Origin: Staphylococcus felis
GTDB lineage: Bacteria; Bacillota; Bacilli; Staphylococcales; Staphylococcaceae
Length of the DNA stretch: 64,000 bases
NCBI RefSeq assembly: GCF_003012915.1
Contig: NZ_CP027770.1
Coordinates: 2,294,001 to 2,358,000 of the forward strand
Reading direction: 5' to 3'
Each line of letters starts with the position of its first letter. The stretch's first letter is position 1. Both the position numbers and the translations under genes were made by a program. Below the pieces are notes generated by a model. It did no database searches and was not told the DNA's origin. It saw only the letters and a list, made by a program, of their open reading frames with translations. Below, piece by piece: positions 44,306 to 52,290 of this stretch.

Positions 44306-44769
44306 TATTCTGTAAACTCTTTTATCGACTGTGGTTTTTCAGTGTCTAACCTTCCAGGATTATAATGACGTCTAATAAGCATCACGGTATCATCATCGTC
44401 AAACATATTCGAATAGTATGATTCGACAGCATTTCCAACGTTGTCCTTAGACGCCTCAATCGCTCCATCAATATCTTTTATCCCACGCAAAGCATCTTCA
44501 TAAAATACTTTGCTATCATTCGACAACTCGTCCATATTTATGTCTGACTTGAATGCATCTACATACGGCTCTAACTGCGCAAACATACGCGTGTTTATCT
44601 CATCTTCACTTCTAATGACGTTAGATTTAACCGCATAATAATCAACCGCTTTTTCAAGTTCAAGCGAATATGTTTCTAGCTTCTCGTCCTCATTATTGTA
44701 CTGACTACCGCATGCCGAAAGTAACACAGACGACAAAAACACAGTCGATATTATTTTTCGCTTCCTCAT
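44305..44769 (-). CDS. Prophage lipoprotein
   Basis: A 154-residue protein with a signal peptide (KRKIISTVFLSSVLLSACG) ending in the lipobox LSAC, lipidated on Cys20. The mature part is helical and acidic. It is encoded in the replication operon downstream of primase. Phage lipoproteins often block superinfection at the cell surface; that role is inference. Confidence 0.8.
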   Translation of the reverse strand: MRKRKIISTVFLSSVLLSACGSQYNNEDEKLETYSLELEKAVDYYAVKSNVIRSEDEINTRMFAQLEPYVDAFKSDINMDELSNDSKVFYEDALRGIKDIDGAIEASKDNVGNAVESYYSNMFDDDDTVMLIRRHYNPGRLDTEKPQSIKEFTE

Positions 44770-44781
44770 ATTAGCACCTCG

Positions 44782-45747
44782 TTAAATGATTAATTCTTTA
44801 ACAATTGGAATAGACTCGAATTCCAACCGCTTAACATTAATCGTACCAAACTCATTGACATCTTTGAACGGTATTTTGTCGGAATCTTTTATCTTTTTTA
44901 TTGAGGGTATGTACATACGCAGTTTTTCGTATGCTATACTATTAAATCTCTCTCCAGCTTCGTCAAAATCTCCGCCCAGAATAACTTCATCGACACCACT
45001 TGACGCGATTAATTGCGCTTGAATATCGTTCAAGCTTGCTCCTCCTACTGCTACGGCAAAGATTCCAGCACTTTGCCATGTCATCGCATCGATTTCCGCT
45101 TCACACAACACAATACGTTTTAGATCACGATCCACGACGTGATTGATACCGTACACTAAACGATTAACAGGCGTTGCTTCTTTTTCGTACCAAAATATTT
45201 TGGACTGTTTATGGCGGTATTTTATCGTTGCTATTCTCCCGTTAATGTCCCTCCAAACAATACCTATGCTATTGCCATTATCAAATACGCCATTTAGTTC
45301 GACAATCTTCGGATGAATCCCACGACTATCTAAATACGTCTTATCTAATGGCTTTTTCGAAATTAAACTTTCGTCTAATGTAACGATACTTTTTCGAATA
45401 TATAGGGGCTCTATGTCTAGCGATAACGAAGTGTCCATATACTCGTAGTCATATTTCGCTAGTAAATAGTCAACAGTTTCTTCATACGACTCGTTACGCA
45501 AAAACGATAACAATTTTTGAAAGTTACCACTTGCGTACTCGTCATCGTATGCACCGCTGTCTTTCCATGTTCCAGCGTAATCTCCTTCTTCTACATTCAA
45601 GAAAAACGACGGTGTACTATCATAACGAAAAGGAGAGCAAGCAGTCATTTTATCGCCTCTCCACGTAACCTTATCGAACTCAAACATTTCTATTTCTTCT
45701 CGAAGATTTACGTCTACTAGACGTCCTTTTATTTTTATTTTCGCCAT
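44782..45747 (-). CDS. DnaG-like primase with TOPRIM domain
   Basis: A 321-residue protein. The N-terminal part (CSPFRYDSTPSFFLNVEEGDYAGTWKDSG ... NFQKLLSFL) resembles the zinc-binding/CHC2 region of primases but retains only one Cys. The TOPRIM core has VLCEAEIDAMTWQSAG (Glu) and VILGGDFDEAGE (DxD). It makes primers for the phage replisome. Start 45747 follows GGAGGGACTTTC; an upstream in-frame start would overlap that site. Confidence 0.85.
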   Translation of the reverse strand: MAKIKIKGRLVDVNLREEIEMFEFDKVTWRGDKMTACSPFRYDSTPSFFLNVEEGDYAGTWKDSGAYDDEYASGNFQKLLSFLRNESYEETVDYLLAKYDYEYMDTSLSLDIEPLYIRKSIVTLDESLISKKPLDKTYLDSRGIHPKIVELNGVFDNGNSIGIVWRDINGRIATIKYRHKQSKIFWYEKEATPVNRLVYGINHVVDRDLKRIVLCEAEIDAMTWQSAGIFAVAVGGASLNDIQAQLIASSGVDEVILGGDFDEAGERFNSIAYEKLRMYIPSIKKIKDSDKIPFKDVNEFGTINVKRLEFESIPIVKELII

Positions 45748-45761
45748 GAAAGTCCCTCCGT

Positions 45762-47117
45762 TCAAAAATCTCCGAACATATCGCCATTAATGTTCATCTC
45801 TTTCACGATACCAACGTTAGGAATATATACGAATTCTTTTGTCGTACCCTCCCCACCGTTACGTCCTTTGTTGATGCCGATAACACCAGCTTTTTGACGG
45901 TAGTCAGTGTCTAAAGCTATTAATACGCTTGCGTCCTCTAATAACGATTTAGTCTTTTTTACTTCTCTTCTTTTCGGTAGTTTAAGCGCTCGACTTTCAT
46001 CTTTATCTTGCTCCTTATCGTCTTCTTCGGCTTGGGTAATAGCGAATACAACAACGTCTTTTTGACCAGCTAATCGACGTAACTTTTTAGATGTTTCGGC
46101 TGCGTCCCCTCCTGCCGTCTTGCTTTTGTTCGCTTCATAATCTAGGTAGTAAAATGGATCGATAACAACGACATCTGCATTAACTGATTCAATATCTGAC
46201 TCTAGTTGCCGTAAATTTCTCTCATAGAAGTCCTCGTCATCTACAGAACGTATAAATATGTTTCCTTTCATTGAAGAATTTAATTCATCTAACATATTCA
46301 TGAAATCAGTCTCCATATCATCACTTAGTGAGCCATTTCTGATCAAGTCCGCACTATAGCCACTTTCATATTCTTCTAATGTCTCATCGTCGGTATATAA
46401 AGTTTTTCCCTCTAACGCAGACATGAATGTGAACATCCGAGTCATTACCTCGTAAGCCGACATTTCTAACGTCCAAAGCAGAACGTTTGCCCCTTCACGT
46501 GCTAAATGAACAGCGTCGTATGTTGTAATAACAGATTTACCTCTACCGCTTCGAGCATAGAATACGTAAACACTTCCACTCGACCACCCCCCTACTTCTT
46601 CGTTAATATAGCTGAATGAGCTATTCCAAACTTTTACTGAACCGCCTATCTTACGTTTCATGTACTCTGACTTAAATCTACCAACATCATGCTTGAGGTT
46701 TTTTCCGAACGTTTGTTCGTGTCTATTGTTATTATTAATCATTTGCAACTCATCTGTCAAGGAATCAATAAGATTTTGCATATTATTTTTTCCGCTATCA
46801 AAATTAGATTGTAGGCTATCAACAAAATCTTTGAATTCGAATTGAGCCTTCCGATTCTTAACCTCTTTCGCTAGATACTCAAAAGAATCGATAACACCAG
46901 GTACATACGTGAACCTATCGCCGAACTTATCAACAATAGTTGCATATGAAGGAACTTGTCCTCGATTATGTTCAGCGTATTCGATTAAAAATCTGTAGAC
47001 GTCCTTATCTCCTTTATTTACGAACGTTCGTTCTGATACTCCGTTCTTATGCAACTCCGAAAGTGATTCGACATCGATAGCTTTCGACAGCATCATCGCT
47101 CCAAAATTATTACTCAT
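45762..47117 (-). CDS. Replicative DNA helicase, DnaB-like
   Basis: A 451-residue hexameric helicase. An N-terminal helical domain (AIDVESLSELHKNGVSERTF) is followed by a RecA-like core: Walker A YARSGRGKS, WTLEMSAYEVMTRM, Walker B ADVVVIDPFYYL, VVVFAITQAEE (sensor) and INKGRNGGEGTTKEF near the end. Together with loader and primase it starts phage forks. The start overlaps the loader stop by 1 nt. Confidence 0.92.
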   Translation of the reverse strand: MSNNFGAMMLSKAIDVESLSELHKNGVSERTFVNKGDKDVYRFLIEYAEHNRGQVPSYATIVDKFGDRFTYVPGVIDSFEYLAKEVKNRKAQFEFKDFVDSLQSNFDSGKNNMQNLIDSLTDELQMINNNNRHEQTFGKNLKHDVGRFKSEYMKRKIGGSVKVWNSSFSYINEEVGGWSSGSVYVFYARSGRGKSVITTYDAVHLAREGANVLLWTLEMSAYEVMTRMFTFMSALEGKTLYTDDETLEEYESGYSADLIRNGSLSDDMETDFMNMLDELNSSMKGNIFIRSVDDEDFYERNLRQLESDIESVNADVVVIDPFYYLDYEANKSKTAGGDAAETSKKLRRLAGQKDVVVFAITQAEEDDKEQDKDESRALKLPKRREVKKTKSLLEDASVLIALDTDYRQKAGVIGINKGRNGGEGTTKEFVYIPNVGIVKEMNINGDMFGDF

Positions 47118-47839
47118 TACCTGCGCCCCCTCTTACTTTCTCCATCGAATGGCATTTCGATACATTGGTCACGAACTCTGTCGTATAACCTAGAGTCAAA
47201 AATATTAGCCAGTTCTTTCATCGACACATTACTTGTAAAAACTGTGGGTCTACCGTTAGCTACTCTAGTGTTAATAATCGTATGAACATAGCCTCTAAAG
47301 GCTTCTGTCGATGATCGAACGCCAATATCATCGATAACTAGAAATTCTATACCTGAATATCGAATAATGTCGTCCTTTATACTTTCCATTGCATCTCCAT
47401 CTTTCGACATAGTAGCGAGATTGTATTTATTTTGCCACTCCGTTAAGTCGAGAAATAACGCTAATTCCTGTGGCACTTCCAGCTTTTGTTTTACGTAATA
47501 CATGAATCGTCGGCGTATATATTCATTGATTAAAGCAGCAGCCGTTGTCGTCTTACCAGTTCCCGGACTATCCGATACTAGATAAAGATTTTTAACTCGT
47601 ACATTGTTCATCGTAAAAGATTTAACATAAATTCCTAATCTATCGTAAATATGCGATTGCTCTTCTTTTGCTGGCGAATTTGACAATGTTATGTTCTGAT
47701 AATCAATCGGCAATCCTGTCGATGTATATCGCCTAGTAATAGCTATATATGGCGTGCACTGCGTTGTGCATTGAGGCAACTTCCCCGCTTGATTGCAAAC
47801 GCTAGATAGCGGACATTTAGTTTCGTTAGTCTGTATCAT
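47117..47839 (-). CDS. DnaC-like helicase loader ATPase
   Basis: A 240-residue AAA+ loader. Four Cys at 9, 15, 24 and 28 suggest an N-terminal zinc site. Walker A VSDSPGTGKTT (88-98), Walker B LVIDDIGV, sensor VFTSN, and the arginine-finger region DSRLYDRVRDQC follow. It loads the DnaB-like helicase encoded next. Preceded by a leader motif variant and AAAAGGAG. Confidence 0.9.
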   Translation of the reverse strand: MIQTNETKCPLSSVCNQAGKLPQCTTQCTPYIAITRRYTSTGLPIDYQNITLSNSPAKEEQSHIYDRLGIYVKSFTMNNVRVKNLYLVSDSPGTGKTTTAAALINEYIRRRFMYYVKQKLEVPQELALFLDLTEWQNKYNLATMSKDGDAMESIKDDIIRYSGIEFLVIDDIGVRSSTEAFRGYVHTIINTRVANGRPTVFTSNVSMKELANIFDSRLYDRVRDQCIEMPFDGESKRGRR

Positions 47840-48056
47840 CAGTTACTCCTTTTCGTTTTTATTTCGTTTAGAAAGTTATAACCTAGTGTCGTCATATTAA
47901 CGAGCTTCTAACTTTCTTCAAGTGCTACAATTTTACTAGCTTCTAATAAGCCCTAACATCCTCAATCACTCCTTGTTGAGTACTGAATCGTCTACACTTA
48001 GTTGGACAAATTCTATGAGAATAGATATTGTTAAATTAAGAAAGTAGGCGATTTTT

Positions 48057-48338
48057 ATGACAAGAGAAAGAAGAACTTTTAGTCCTGAATTTAAATTACA
48101 AATGGTAAAGCTTTATGAAAATGGTAAGCCTAGAAATGAAATTGCTCGTGAATATGATTTAACACCTTCGGCGTTAGGGAAATGGATTAAGCAACATCAA
48201 AATACTGGTTCATTTAACCATCAAGATAACTTAACTAATGAAGAAAAAGAACTAAGAAAATTACGTAAAGAAAATCAACAATTGAAAATGGAAAATGATA
48301 TTTTAAAGCAAGCAGCGCTGATCATGGGACGAAAATAG
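48057..48338 (+). CDS. IS150-type OrfA, copy 2
   Basis: Protein identical to OrfA at 21266-21547 (93 residues; HTH plus leucine-zipper-like helix), with the same AAAA-TAG end that permits the slip into OrfB. Confidence 0.92.
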   Translation: MTRERRTFSPEFKLQMVKLYENGKPRNEIAREYDLTPSALGKWIKQHQNTGSFNHQDNLTNEEKELRKLRKENQQLKMENDILKQAALIMGRK

Positions 48339-48379
48339 ATGTCATTCGAAAGAATGCCAATAAATATTCAGTATCAGCA

Positions 48380-49201
48380 ATGTGCAAAGTCCTGCAAATC
48401 TCTAGAAGTAGTTACTATTACGAAATTAACAAATCACCCAACGTTGAAAAAGATGATCGAGATAAGGAAATTAGCGATAAAATTATCGAGATTTTCAATT
48501 CTAATCGCAAATGTTTTGGAACAAGAAGGATTAAAAATGAACTTATCAAAAATGGTTTAAATGTCTCAAGACGACGTATAGGACGCATTATGAAAGCAAA
48601 TAAATTAGTATCTTCTTATACGACATCGAAGTATAAATCATTTCCTTCTCGCTCAAGTGAACGCGAAATCAATAATGAATTAAATCAAAGTTTCAATAGA
48701 AAAGAACCATTGGAAGTTCTTGTCAGTGATTTGACATATGTAAAAGTGGCTGGAAAATGGCATTACATATGTTTATTTATTGATCTTTTTAACCGTGAGA
48801 TTGTTGGGCATAGCGCAGGCTCAAAGAAAGATAGCACGCTTGTATCCAAGGCACTTAGTAGCATTAGACACGATTTAAGAGACGTACAAATGTTTCACAC
48901 TGACAGAGGAAAAGAGTTTGATAATCACATGATTGATGATGTACTAGATACCTTTGGTATCAAAAGATCTTTAAGCATGAAAGGATGTCCATATGACAAC
49001 GCAGTAGCTGAAAGTACATTTAAAGCGTTAAAAACTGAATTCATTAAACAGTATGATTTTAAATCTATTAATCACTTAAAACTCGAATTGTTTGATTATG
49101 TTAATTGGTATAACAACATTCGACCTCATAGTGCATTAAATTATCTGACGCCGAAAGCGTACAAAGATAGTTTCTATAAAAACTGTCTAGAAATCTGTTG
49201 A
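48380..49201 (+). CDS. IS150-type OrfB, DDE transposase, copy 2
   Basis: Protein identical to OrfB at 21589-22410 (273 residues), with all three catalytic acidic residues present. Two identical intact copies imply recent transposition. Confidence 0.92.
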   Translation: MCKVLQISRSSYYYEINKSPNVEKDDRDKEISDKIIEIFNSNRKCFGTRRIKNELIKNGLNVSRRRIGRIMKANKLVSSYTTSKYKSFPSRSSEREINNELNQSFNRKEPLEVLVSDLTYVKVAGKWHYICLFIDLFNREIVGHSAGSKKDSTLVSKALSSIRHDLRDVQMFHTDRGKEFDNHMIDDVLDTFGIKRSLSMKGCPYDNAVAESTFKALKTEFIKQYDFKSINHLKLELFDYVNWYNNIRPHSALNYLTPKAYKDSFYKNCLEIC

Positions 49202-49289
49202 CATACCATTCTTTAAGAGTACGCCTATAAGACTCTATATCGCCTTCAAGTTCAAATATTCTATTCTTTTCATGTTTGCTTAAATTCAT

Positions 49290-49489
49290 TTAACTACCTC
49301 CTAACTACCTTTCACTTAGTTCAGTATTTGCGTAATTTATTTACTCTTTCTATAAACTCTATTGTTTTCATAGCACCATCTCTTCCAATTTAGTAATTAA
49401 ATCTTTTTGAGACCTGAAAGAGATGTCTGTATATTCCTTCAAATTCTGTACTTTTCATCTAATCTCCTTTTCTAAATAAAAGTTTAATT
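49290..49489 (-). other. Degenerate stretch with tiny ORFs
   Basis: Lower in CG than the surrounding phage DNA. The minus strand has ATG with AAAAGGAGATTAG at about 49457 (MKSTEFEGIYRHLF..., 22 codons), another frame reading EYTDISFRSQKDLITKLEEM, and MKTIEFIERVNKLRKY (16 codons). They look like remains of small phage genes broken by frameshifts. Confidence 0.4.
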
Positions 49490-49735
49490 TTATTCAAATG
49501 GTTCATTTATTCCGTATCTTTTACAATCTTCAATAAATTCGTTTTGTACCTCATCATAATATTTTGACGCTTGCTCTTGATAATATCTATAAGTTGCTAA
49601 AGTTTCTTTAGCTGTGATATAGCCATACTCATGAAAATTTGACATTATTTCTTCGTACCTCTCACGCCATTCATATTCTGATTCTTGTAGTGTTTTATTT
49701 TCAATATGACACTTCTTTCTTTTCTCTTTTTCCAT
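49490..49735 (-). CDS. Small helical hypothetical protein
   Basis: An 81-residue highly charged, aromatic helical protein from ATG 49735 (MEKEKRKKCHIENKTLQESE) behind GGAGGATAAC. Contains YRYYQEQASKYYDEVQNEFIEDC. Unknown. Confidence 0.7.
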   Translation of the reverse strand: MEKEKRKKCHIENKTLQESEYEWRERYEEIMSNFHEYGYITAKETLATYRYYQEQASKYYDEVQNEFIEDCKRYGINEPFE

Positions 49736-49896
49736 GTTATCCTCCGTACTTAGCTTCTCGAGCTCTAACACCCAAGTGGTTTTAAATTTATTCGTTCATT
49801 TTCATTATAAAAGCCTCTCTAAACACGTTCTATTTTCGTTTAAATTTCGTTTTAATGTTTATACCCTAAAATGAATTATCGGCGGTTATACATCGT

Positions 49897-50103
49897 CTAT
49901 GTCGTTTTCAGGGTATTCTCGCTATTATATCTGGAATCTTTTAAATAAAGTCCTACTTCGATCGCTTTTAAGCGCTTAGAAATCTCCCTTGTCGATAAAA
50001 TTATAACGAAAATTAAATACGCTTCGAACATCGATAGTCCAGAAACTCTTAATGTGACGAATAGCAAAAACATAACGCCAAAATCAACTATCCAATTTTT
50101 CAT
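49897..50103 (-). CDS. Small membrane protein
   Basis: A 68-residue protein with hydrophobic helices at about 4-22 and 25-40, followed by a basic, charged tail (REISKRLKAIEVGLYLKDSRY). SD AGGAGG. Unknown; holin-like in size, but its early location and single strong domain argue against calling it a holin. Confidence 0.65.
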   Translation of the reverse strand: MKNWIVDFGVMFLLFVTLRVSGLSMFEAYLIFVIILSTREISKRLKAIEVGLYLKDSRYNSENTLKTT

Positions 50104-50121
50104 TTACGCTCTTCCTCCTGA

Positions 50122-50520
50122 TTATGATAAAAACCAATCGTCAAGATCATTCGAATTATCATTCGAAATTAGCTCACGACTTTTTGACGCTTCTGCAACA
50201 CTTCGAAGTTGTTTTTGAGCTCTCTGTAAATCTGATTGCCTATACGTCCATAAGAACCCGAAAGTAGGTGCTGGATATTGTTCCGTTGCCTTATACTCCG
50301 AAAATGTCAAGTCAATAAATGCTTTTATTAAGCGTCTTTCATGCGATCCTTGTTTCTTTTTAGTACCGACAATATTACCAATTAAACCTCTTTCGAAATT
50401 CCAAGACCGCATAGGTGCGTAATTAACCCCGAATTTCTTATCGGTTAAATCGTCCATATACCCAAAAAAATGGTTAACGTTCCACTCATCTACCGATATT
50501 TCATAATACTGCTTAGCCAA
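50122..50520 (-). CDS. Hypothetical early protein, possibly replication-associated
   Basis: A 132-residue protein with TTG start 50520 after GGAGGTAAGTGAA. Rich in Trp/Phe/Tyr (NVNHFFGYMDDLTDKKFG; TFGFLWTYRQSDLQRAQKQL) with an acidic end (NSNDLDDWFLS). It lies beside the AT-rich candidate origin and the winged-helix gene. No family recognised. Confidence 0.65.
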   Translation of the reverse strand: MAKQYYEISVDEWNVNHFFGYMDDLTDKKFGVNYAPMRSWNFERGLIGNIVGTKKKQGSHERRLIKAFIDLTFSEYKATEQYPAPTFGFLWTYRQSDLQRAQKQLRSVAEASKSRELISNDNSNDLDDWFLS

Positions 50521-50690
50521 TTCACTTACCTCCGTTATTAGTATTTATTTCGTTATATTAACTACGATAATAATAACGTCTTTAATATCGATATATTGAG
50601 ACCGTTAATAGAAAACCTTTTCGGCTTTTCTTTTACAAGAACGCCGAACTTGACTATGGGTCAATTGAGAATCTTTAGATTCGAAATTAA

Positions 50691-50740
50691 GGTTTATTAT
50701 TAATTATCGTTATTATTAATCGTTATTATTATTAATATAT
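50691..50740. other. AT-rich TTATTATTAAT iterations, candidate DNA-unwinding element
   Basis: Plus strand repeats TTATTATTAAT-type units (GTTTATTATTAATTATCG, TTATTATTAATCG, TTATTATTATTAATATA) over 50 bp between a winged-helix gene and an unknown early gene. It resembles the unwinding elements of origins; no initiator boxes identified. Confidence 0.4.
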
Positions 50741-50803
50741 GTCCGTGGAATGAACATAGGGTACTACTCACTGACGACCATACCCCACTATCCAATGATG
50801 AAA

Positions 50804-51094
50804 TTACACGTCATTTAGCGTGTACCTATTTGTAATTTTACAGCCGTCTTTTTTATCGAATCTTTGCTCGATTTTAATATAATTTTTGCGTTCGAGAATT
50901 TTCAAATGTCTCCCTAATGTTGAATTACTCACGCCTGCCAGTTCCGCTATTTTCTTACGAGACGGTCTACCGCTCTTAGTTTGATCATTACAGAGTAACG
51001 CTAAACAAAGATAAATGCCTTTCGTTTTACTGTCCACTGACGAGTCTCCAGCAAGCGTTTTTGGTATCATTACAAATGGCTTTCTTTCATTCAC
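50804..51094 (-). CDS. Winged-helix protein resembling replication initiator N-termini
   Basis: A 96-residue protein: MIPKTLAGDSSVDSKTKGIYLCLALLCN then the winged helix RPSRKKIAELAGVSNSTLGRHLKILERKNYIKIEQR. This HTH_36-type domain is found at the N-terminus of phage and plasmid replication proteins. GTG start after GGGAGG; a promoter with an operator-like spacer lies upstream, so the XRE regulator may control it. Confidence 0.8.
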   Translation of the reverse strand: MNERKPFVMIPKTLAGDSSVDSKTKGIYLCLALLCNDQTKSGRPSRKKIAELAGVSNSTLGRHLKILERKNYIKIEQRFDKKDGCKITNRYTLNDV

Positions 51095-51114
51095 GTTATA
51101 ACACCTCCCAATTC

Positions 51115-51145
51115 AACATACCGGTCATTTATATAAATCGGACAC
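51115..51145 (-). promoter_or_regulatory. Promoter of the winged-helix gene with shared operator-like sequence
   Basis: GTGTCC (51145-51140) and TATGTT (51120-51115) with a 19-nt spacer. GTCCGATTTATATAAATGACCGGTAT-like order parallels the promoter at 43938-43967. Confidence 0.5.
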
Positions 51146-51167
51146 TTTTTCGTTAATTTTTTTTGAA

Positions 51168-51195
51168 CAAAAAAAAGACGCTAATAAATAGCGCC
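51168..51195 (-). terminator. Integrase gene terminator
   Basis: GGCGCTA and TAGCGTC pair around TTTAT, followed by a run of about eight T on the minus strand, immediately after the integrase stop. Confidence 0.85.
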
Positions 51196-52164
51196 TTAAA
51201 TGTGTCCTAACGGATTATGTTTTCGGTGGTCATCATATAGATCTTTCGAAAATAAGCGAACATATACACGAACCATTTCCAACGTTTGGTGTCCGAGAAT
51301 ATCTTGTAAAACGAATATATTTCCGCCACTTCGCAAATACATTTTAGCGAAAGTATGCCTAAATGTATGAGGAGAAACGCGTACTTTATCGATACTTGCC
51401 CGTCTGCCATAAATAGATAGTCGATCTTGTATTGACCTTCTTTGGAATCGTCTATCTAAACTCGATATAAAAAGAGCATCCGTAGAACTTATGCCTCTTA
51501 CTTTTACATATTTCTTTAGTGTCGGTTTTAGTTGAACCGATAGCGGGACATTTCTTAGATGGCCGTTCTTGCCTTTAACCGAAATGAAATTATCGGAGAA
51601 ATTAACATCGTCTACATTTAGTGAAACTAATTCTCGTATCCTAATTCCGGTATCAAGCAACGTTAGAATTATTACATAATCACGCAAACCAACAAAGGTT
51701 TTAACGTTTGGCTGTGCTAATAGCTTTTTGACATCCGTAGAGCTAAACGTAACAATCGACTTTGTCTTAGGCTTTCGGATAACATAATCATCAAAAGCAT
51801 TTTCACTTTCGATGCCTTCTTTTACGAGAAAAATTGAGTATGCTTTAAGCGCTCTAAGGAGCGGTTGTATACCCGATAACTTATTCTGACGTGTTAAGGT
51901 ATGGAACGATACTAAATCGTCTATATGCTTGCGTAAAACTGCTCTTGGAGGGTATCTTCCGTAAATATCTTTAAATCGATTTTTATAATTCGAAAATCTT
52001 TCACGGTAAAATTTAATCGTTTCTGGAGAAATGTCTCGCGATCGTCTATCCGCGAGAAATCTTTCGACACAATCATCGAAAGTTAAATCTGTGGATTGTT
52101 CGGATTTTATATCATCACGACGAACTATGACGTCATCATCCGAAAGAAGTGTTCGTCTTTTCAA
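51196..52164 (-). CDS. int: Tyrosine recombinase (phage integrase)
   Basis: A 322-residue integrase. The SAM-like N-terminal domain (about 27-120) contains FDDCVERFLADRRSRDISPET. The catalytic domain has Arg175 (DTGIRIREL), His266 and Arg269 (SPHTFRHTF), His292 (ILGHQ) and nucleophile Tyr301 (VRVYVRL). TTG start. It lies about 110 bp from the split tRNA-Leu(CAA), the attachment site. Its own terminator separates it from the winged-helix gene. Confidence 0.95.
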   Translation of the reverse strand: MKRRTLLSDDDVIVRRDDIKSEQSTDLTFDDCVERFLADRRSRDISPETIKFYRERFSNYKNRFKDIYGRYPPRAVLRKHIDDLVSFHTLTRQNKLSGIQPLLRALKAYSIFLVKEGIESENAFDDYVIRKPKTKSIVTFSSTDVKKLLAQPNVKTFVGLRDYVIILTLLDTGIRIRELVSLNVDDVNFSDNFISVKGKNGHLRNVPLSVQLKPTLKKYVKVRGISSTDALFISSLDRRFQRRSIQDRLSIYGRRASIDKVRVSPHTFRHTFAKMYLRSGGNIFVLQDILGHQTLEMVRVYVRLFSKDLYDDHRKHNPLGHI

Positions 52165-52186
52165 AATAAATAACCGTCCTTCTATG

Positions 52187-52290
52187 CACGGGATTTTTTG
52201 TCGTTGGCATATCGGTTCGGTTTACGTTCTATAAATAGCGTCATGACGGGATTTTGCTTGCGAAACCTCTAAAAACGATTTTGAGTCCCG
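52187..52290. other. attR region of the prophage
   Basis: The junction between phage and host falls at about 52277, inside the anticodon arm of tRNA-Leu(CAA). The host arm reads TCCCG and the 7-nt anticodon loop TTTTGAG is intact, but the opposite stem strand CGGGA is replaced by AACGA. Copies of CGGGATTTT also occur at 52188 and 52247 on the phage side, possible integrase-binding sites. Confidence 0.7.

Larger units (their letters stand above)
47984..49208 (+). mobile_element. IS3-family (IS150 group) insertion sequence, copy 2
   Basis: Same 1225-bp element as at 21193-22417, same orientation, with both reading frames intact and seemingly identical. The flanking triplets TAC and TTC are not an exact duplication, which could reflect a later point mutation or IS-mediated rearrangement. 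Confidence 0.95.
47966..49289 (-). pseudogene. Small gene interrupted by IS copy 2
   Basis: Right of the IS, ATG 49289 behind GGAGG opens MNLSKHEKNRIFELEGDIES YRRTLKE and runs into the IS at 49208. Left of the IS the same strand continues as VLNKE and stops at 47966. The flanks (GAA and GTA on the minus strand) differ by one base, so no exact duplication is seen. The joined product would be about 33 residues, a short charged helix. The assignment of the left part is tentative. Confidence 0.45.
1..52283. mobile_element. Right (integrase-proximal) part of a large siphovirus-type prophage
   Basis: A continuous set of phage genes runs from a tail gene cut by the left window edge to a tyrosine integrase at 51196-52164, just before a truncated host tRNA-Leu. 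The order terminase, portal, scaffold, capsid, connectors, tail tube, chaperones, tape measure, distal tail protein is the standard order of Gram-positive siphoviruses. Replication and nucleotide-metabolism genes fill 25-48 kb. Lysis genes and the left attachment site are outside the window, so the prophage is larger than 52 kb. Two IS insertions and at least two broken genes suggest that decay has begun. Confidence 0.95.

Noticed and set aside
21193..49208. Composite transposon carrying accessory genes
   Set aside because: The DNA between the IS copies is ordinary phage early region in phage order, not a cargo; described only as bracketing.
49897..50103. Holin
   Set aside because: Size fits, but it lies in the early region next to replication genes, far from any lysis module, which should be left of the window.
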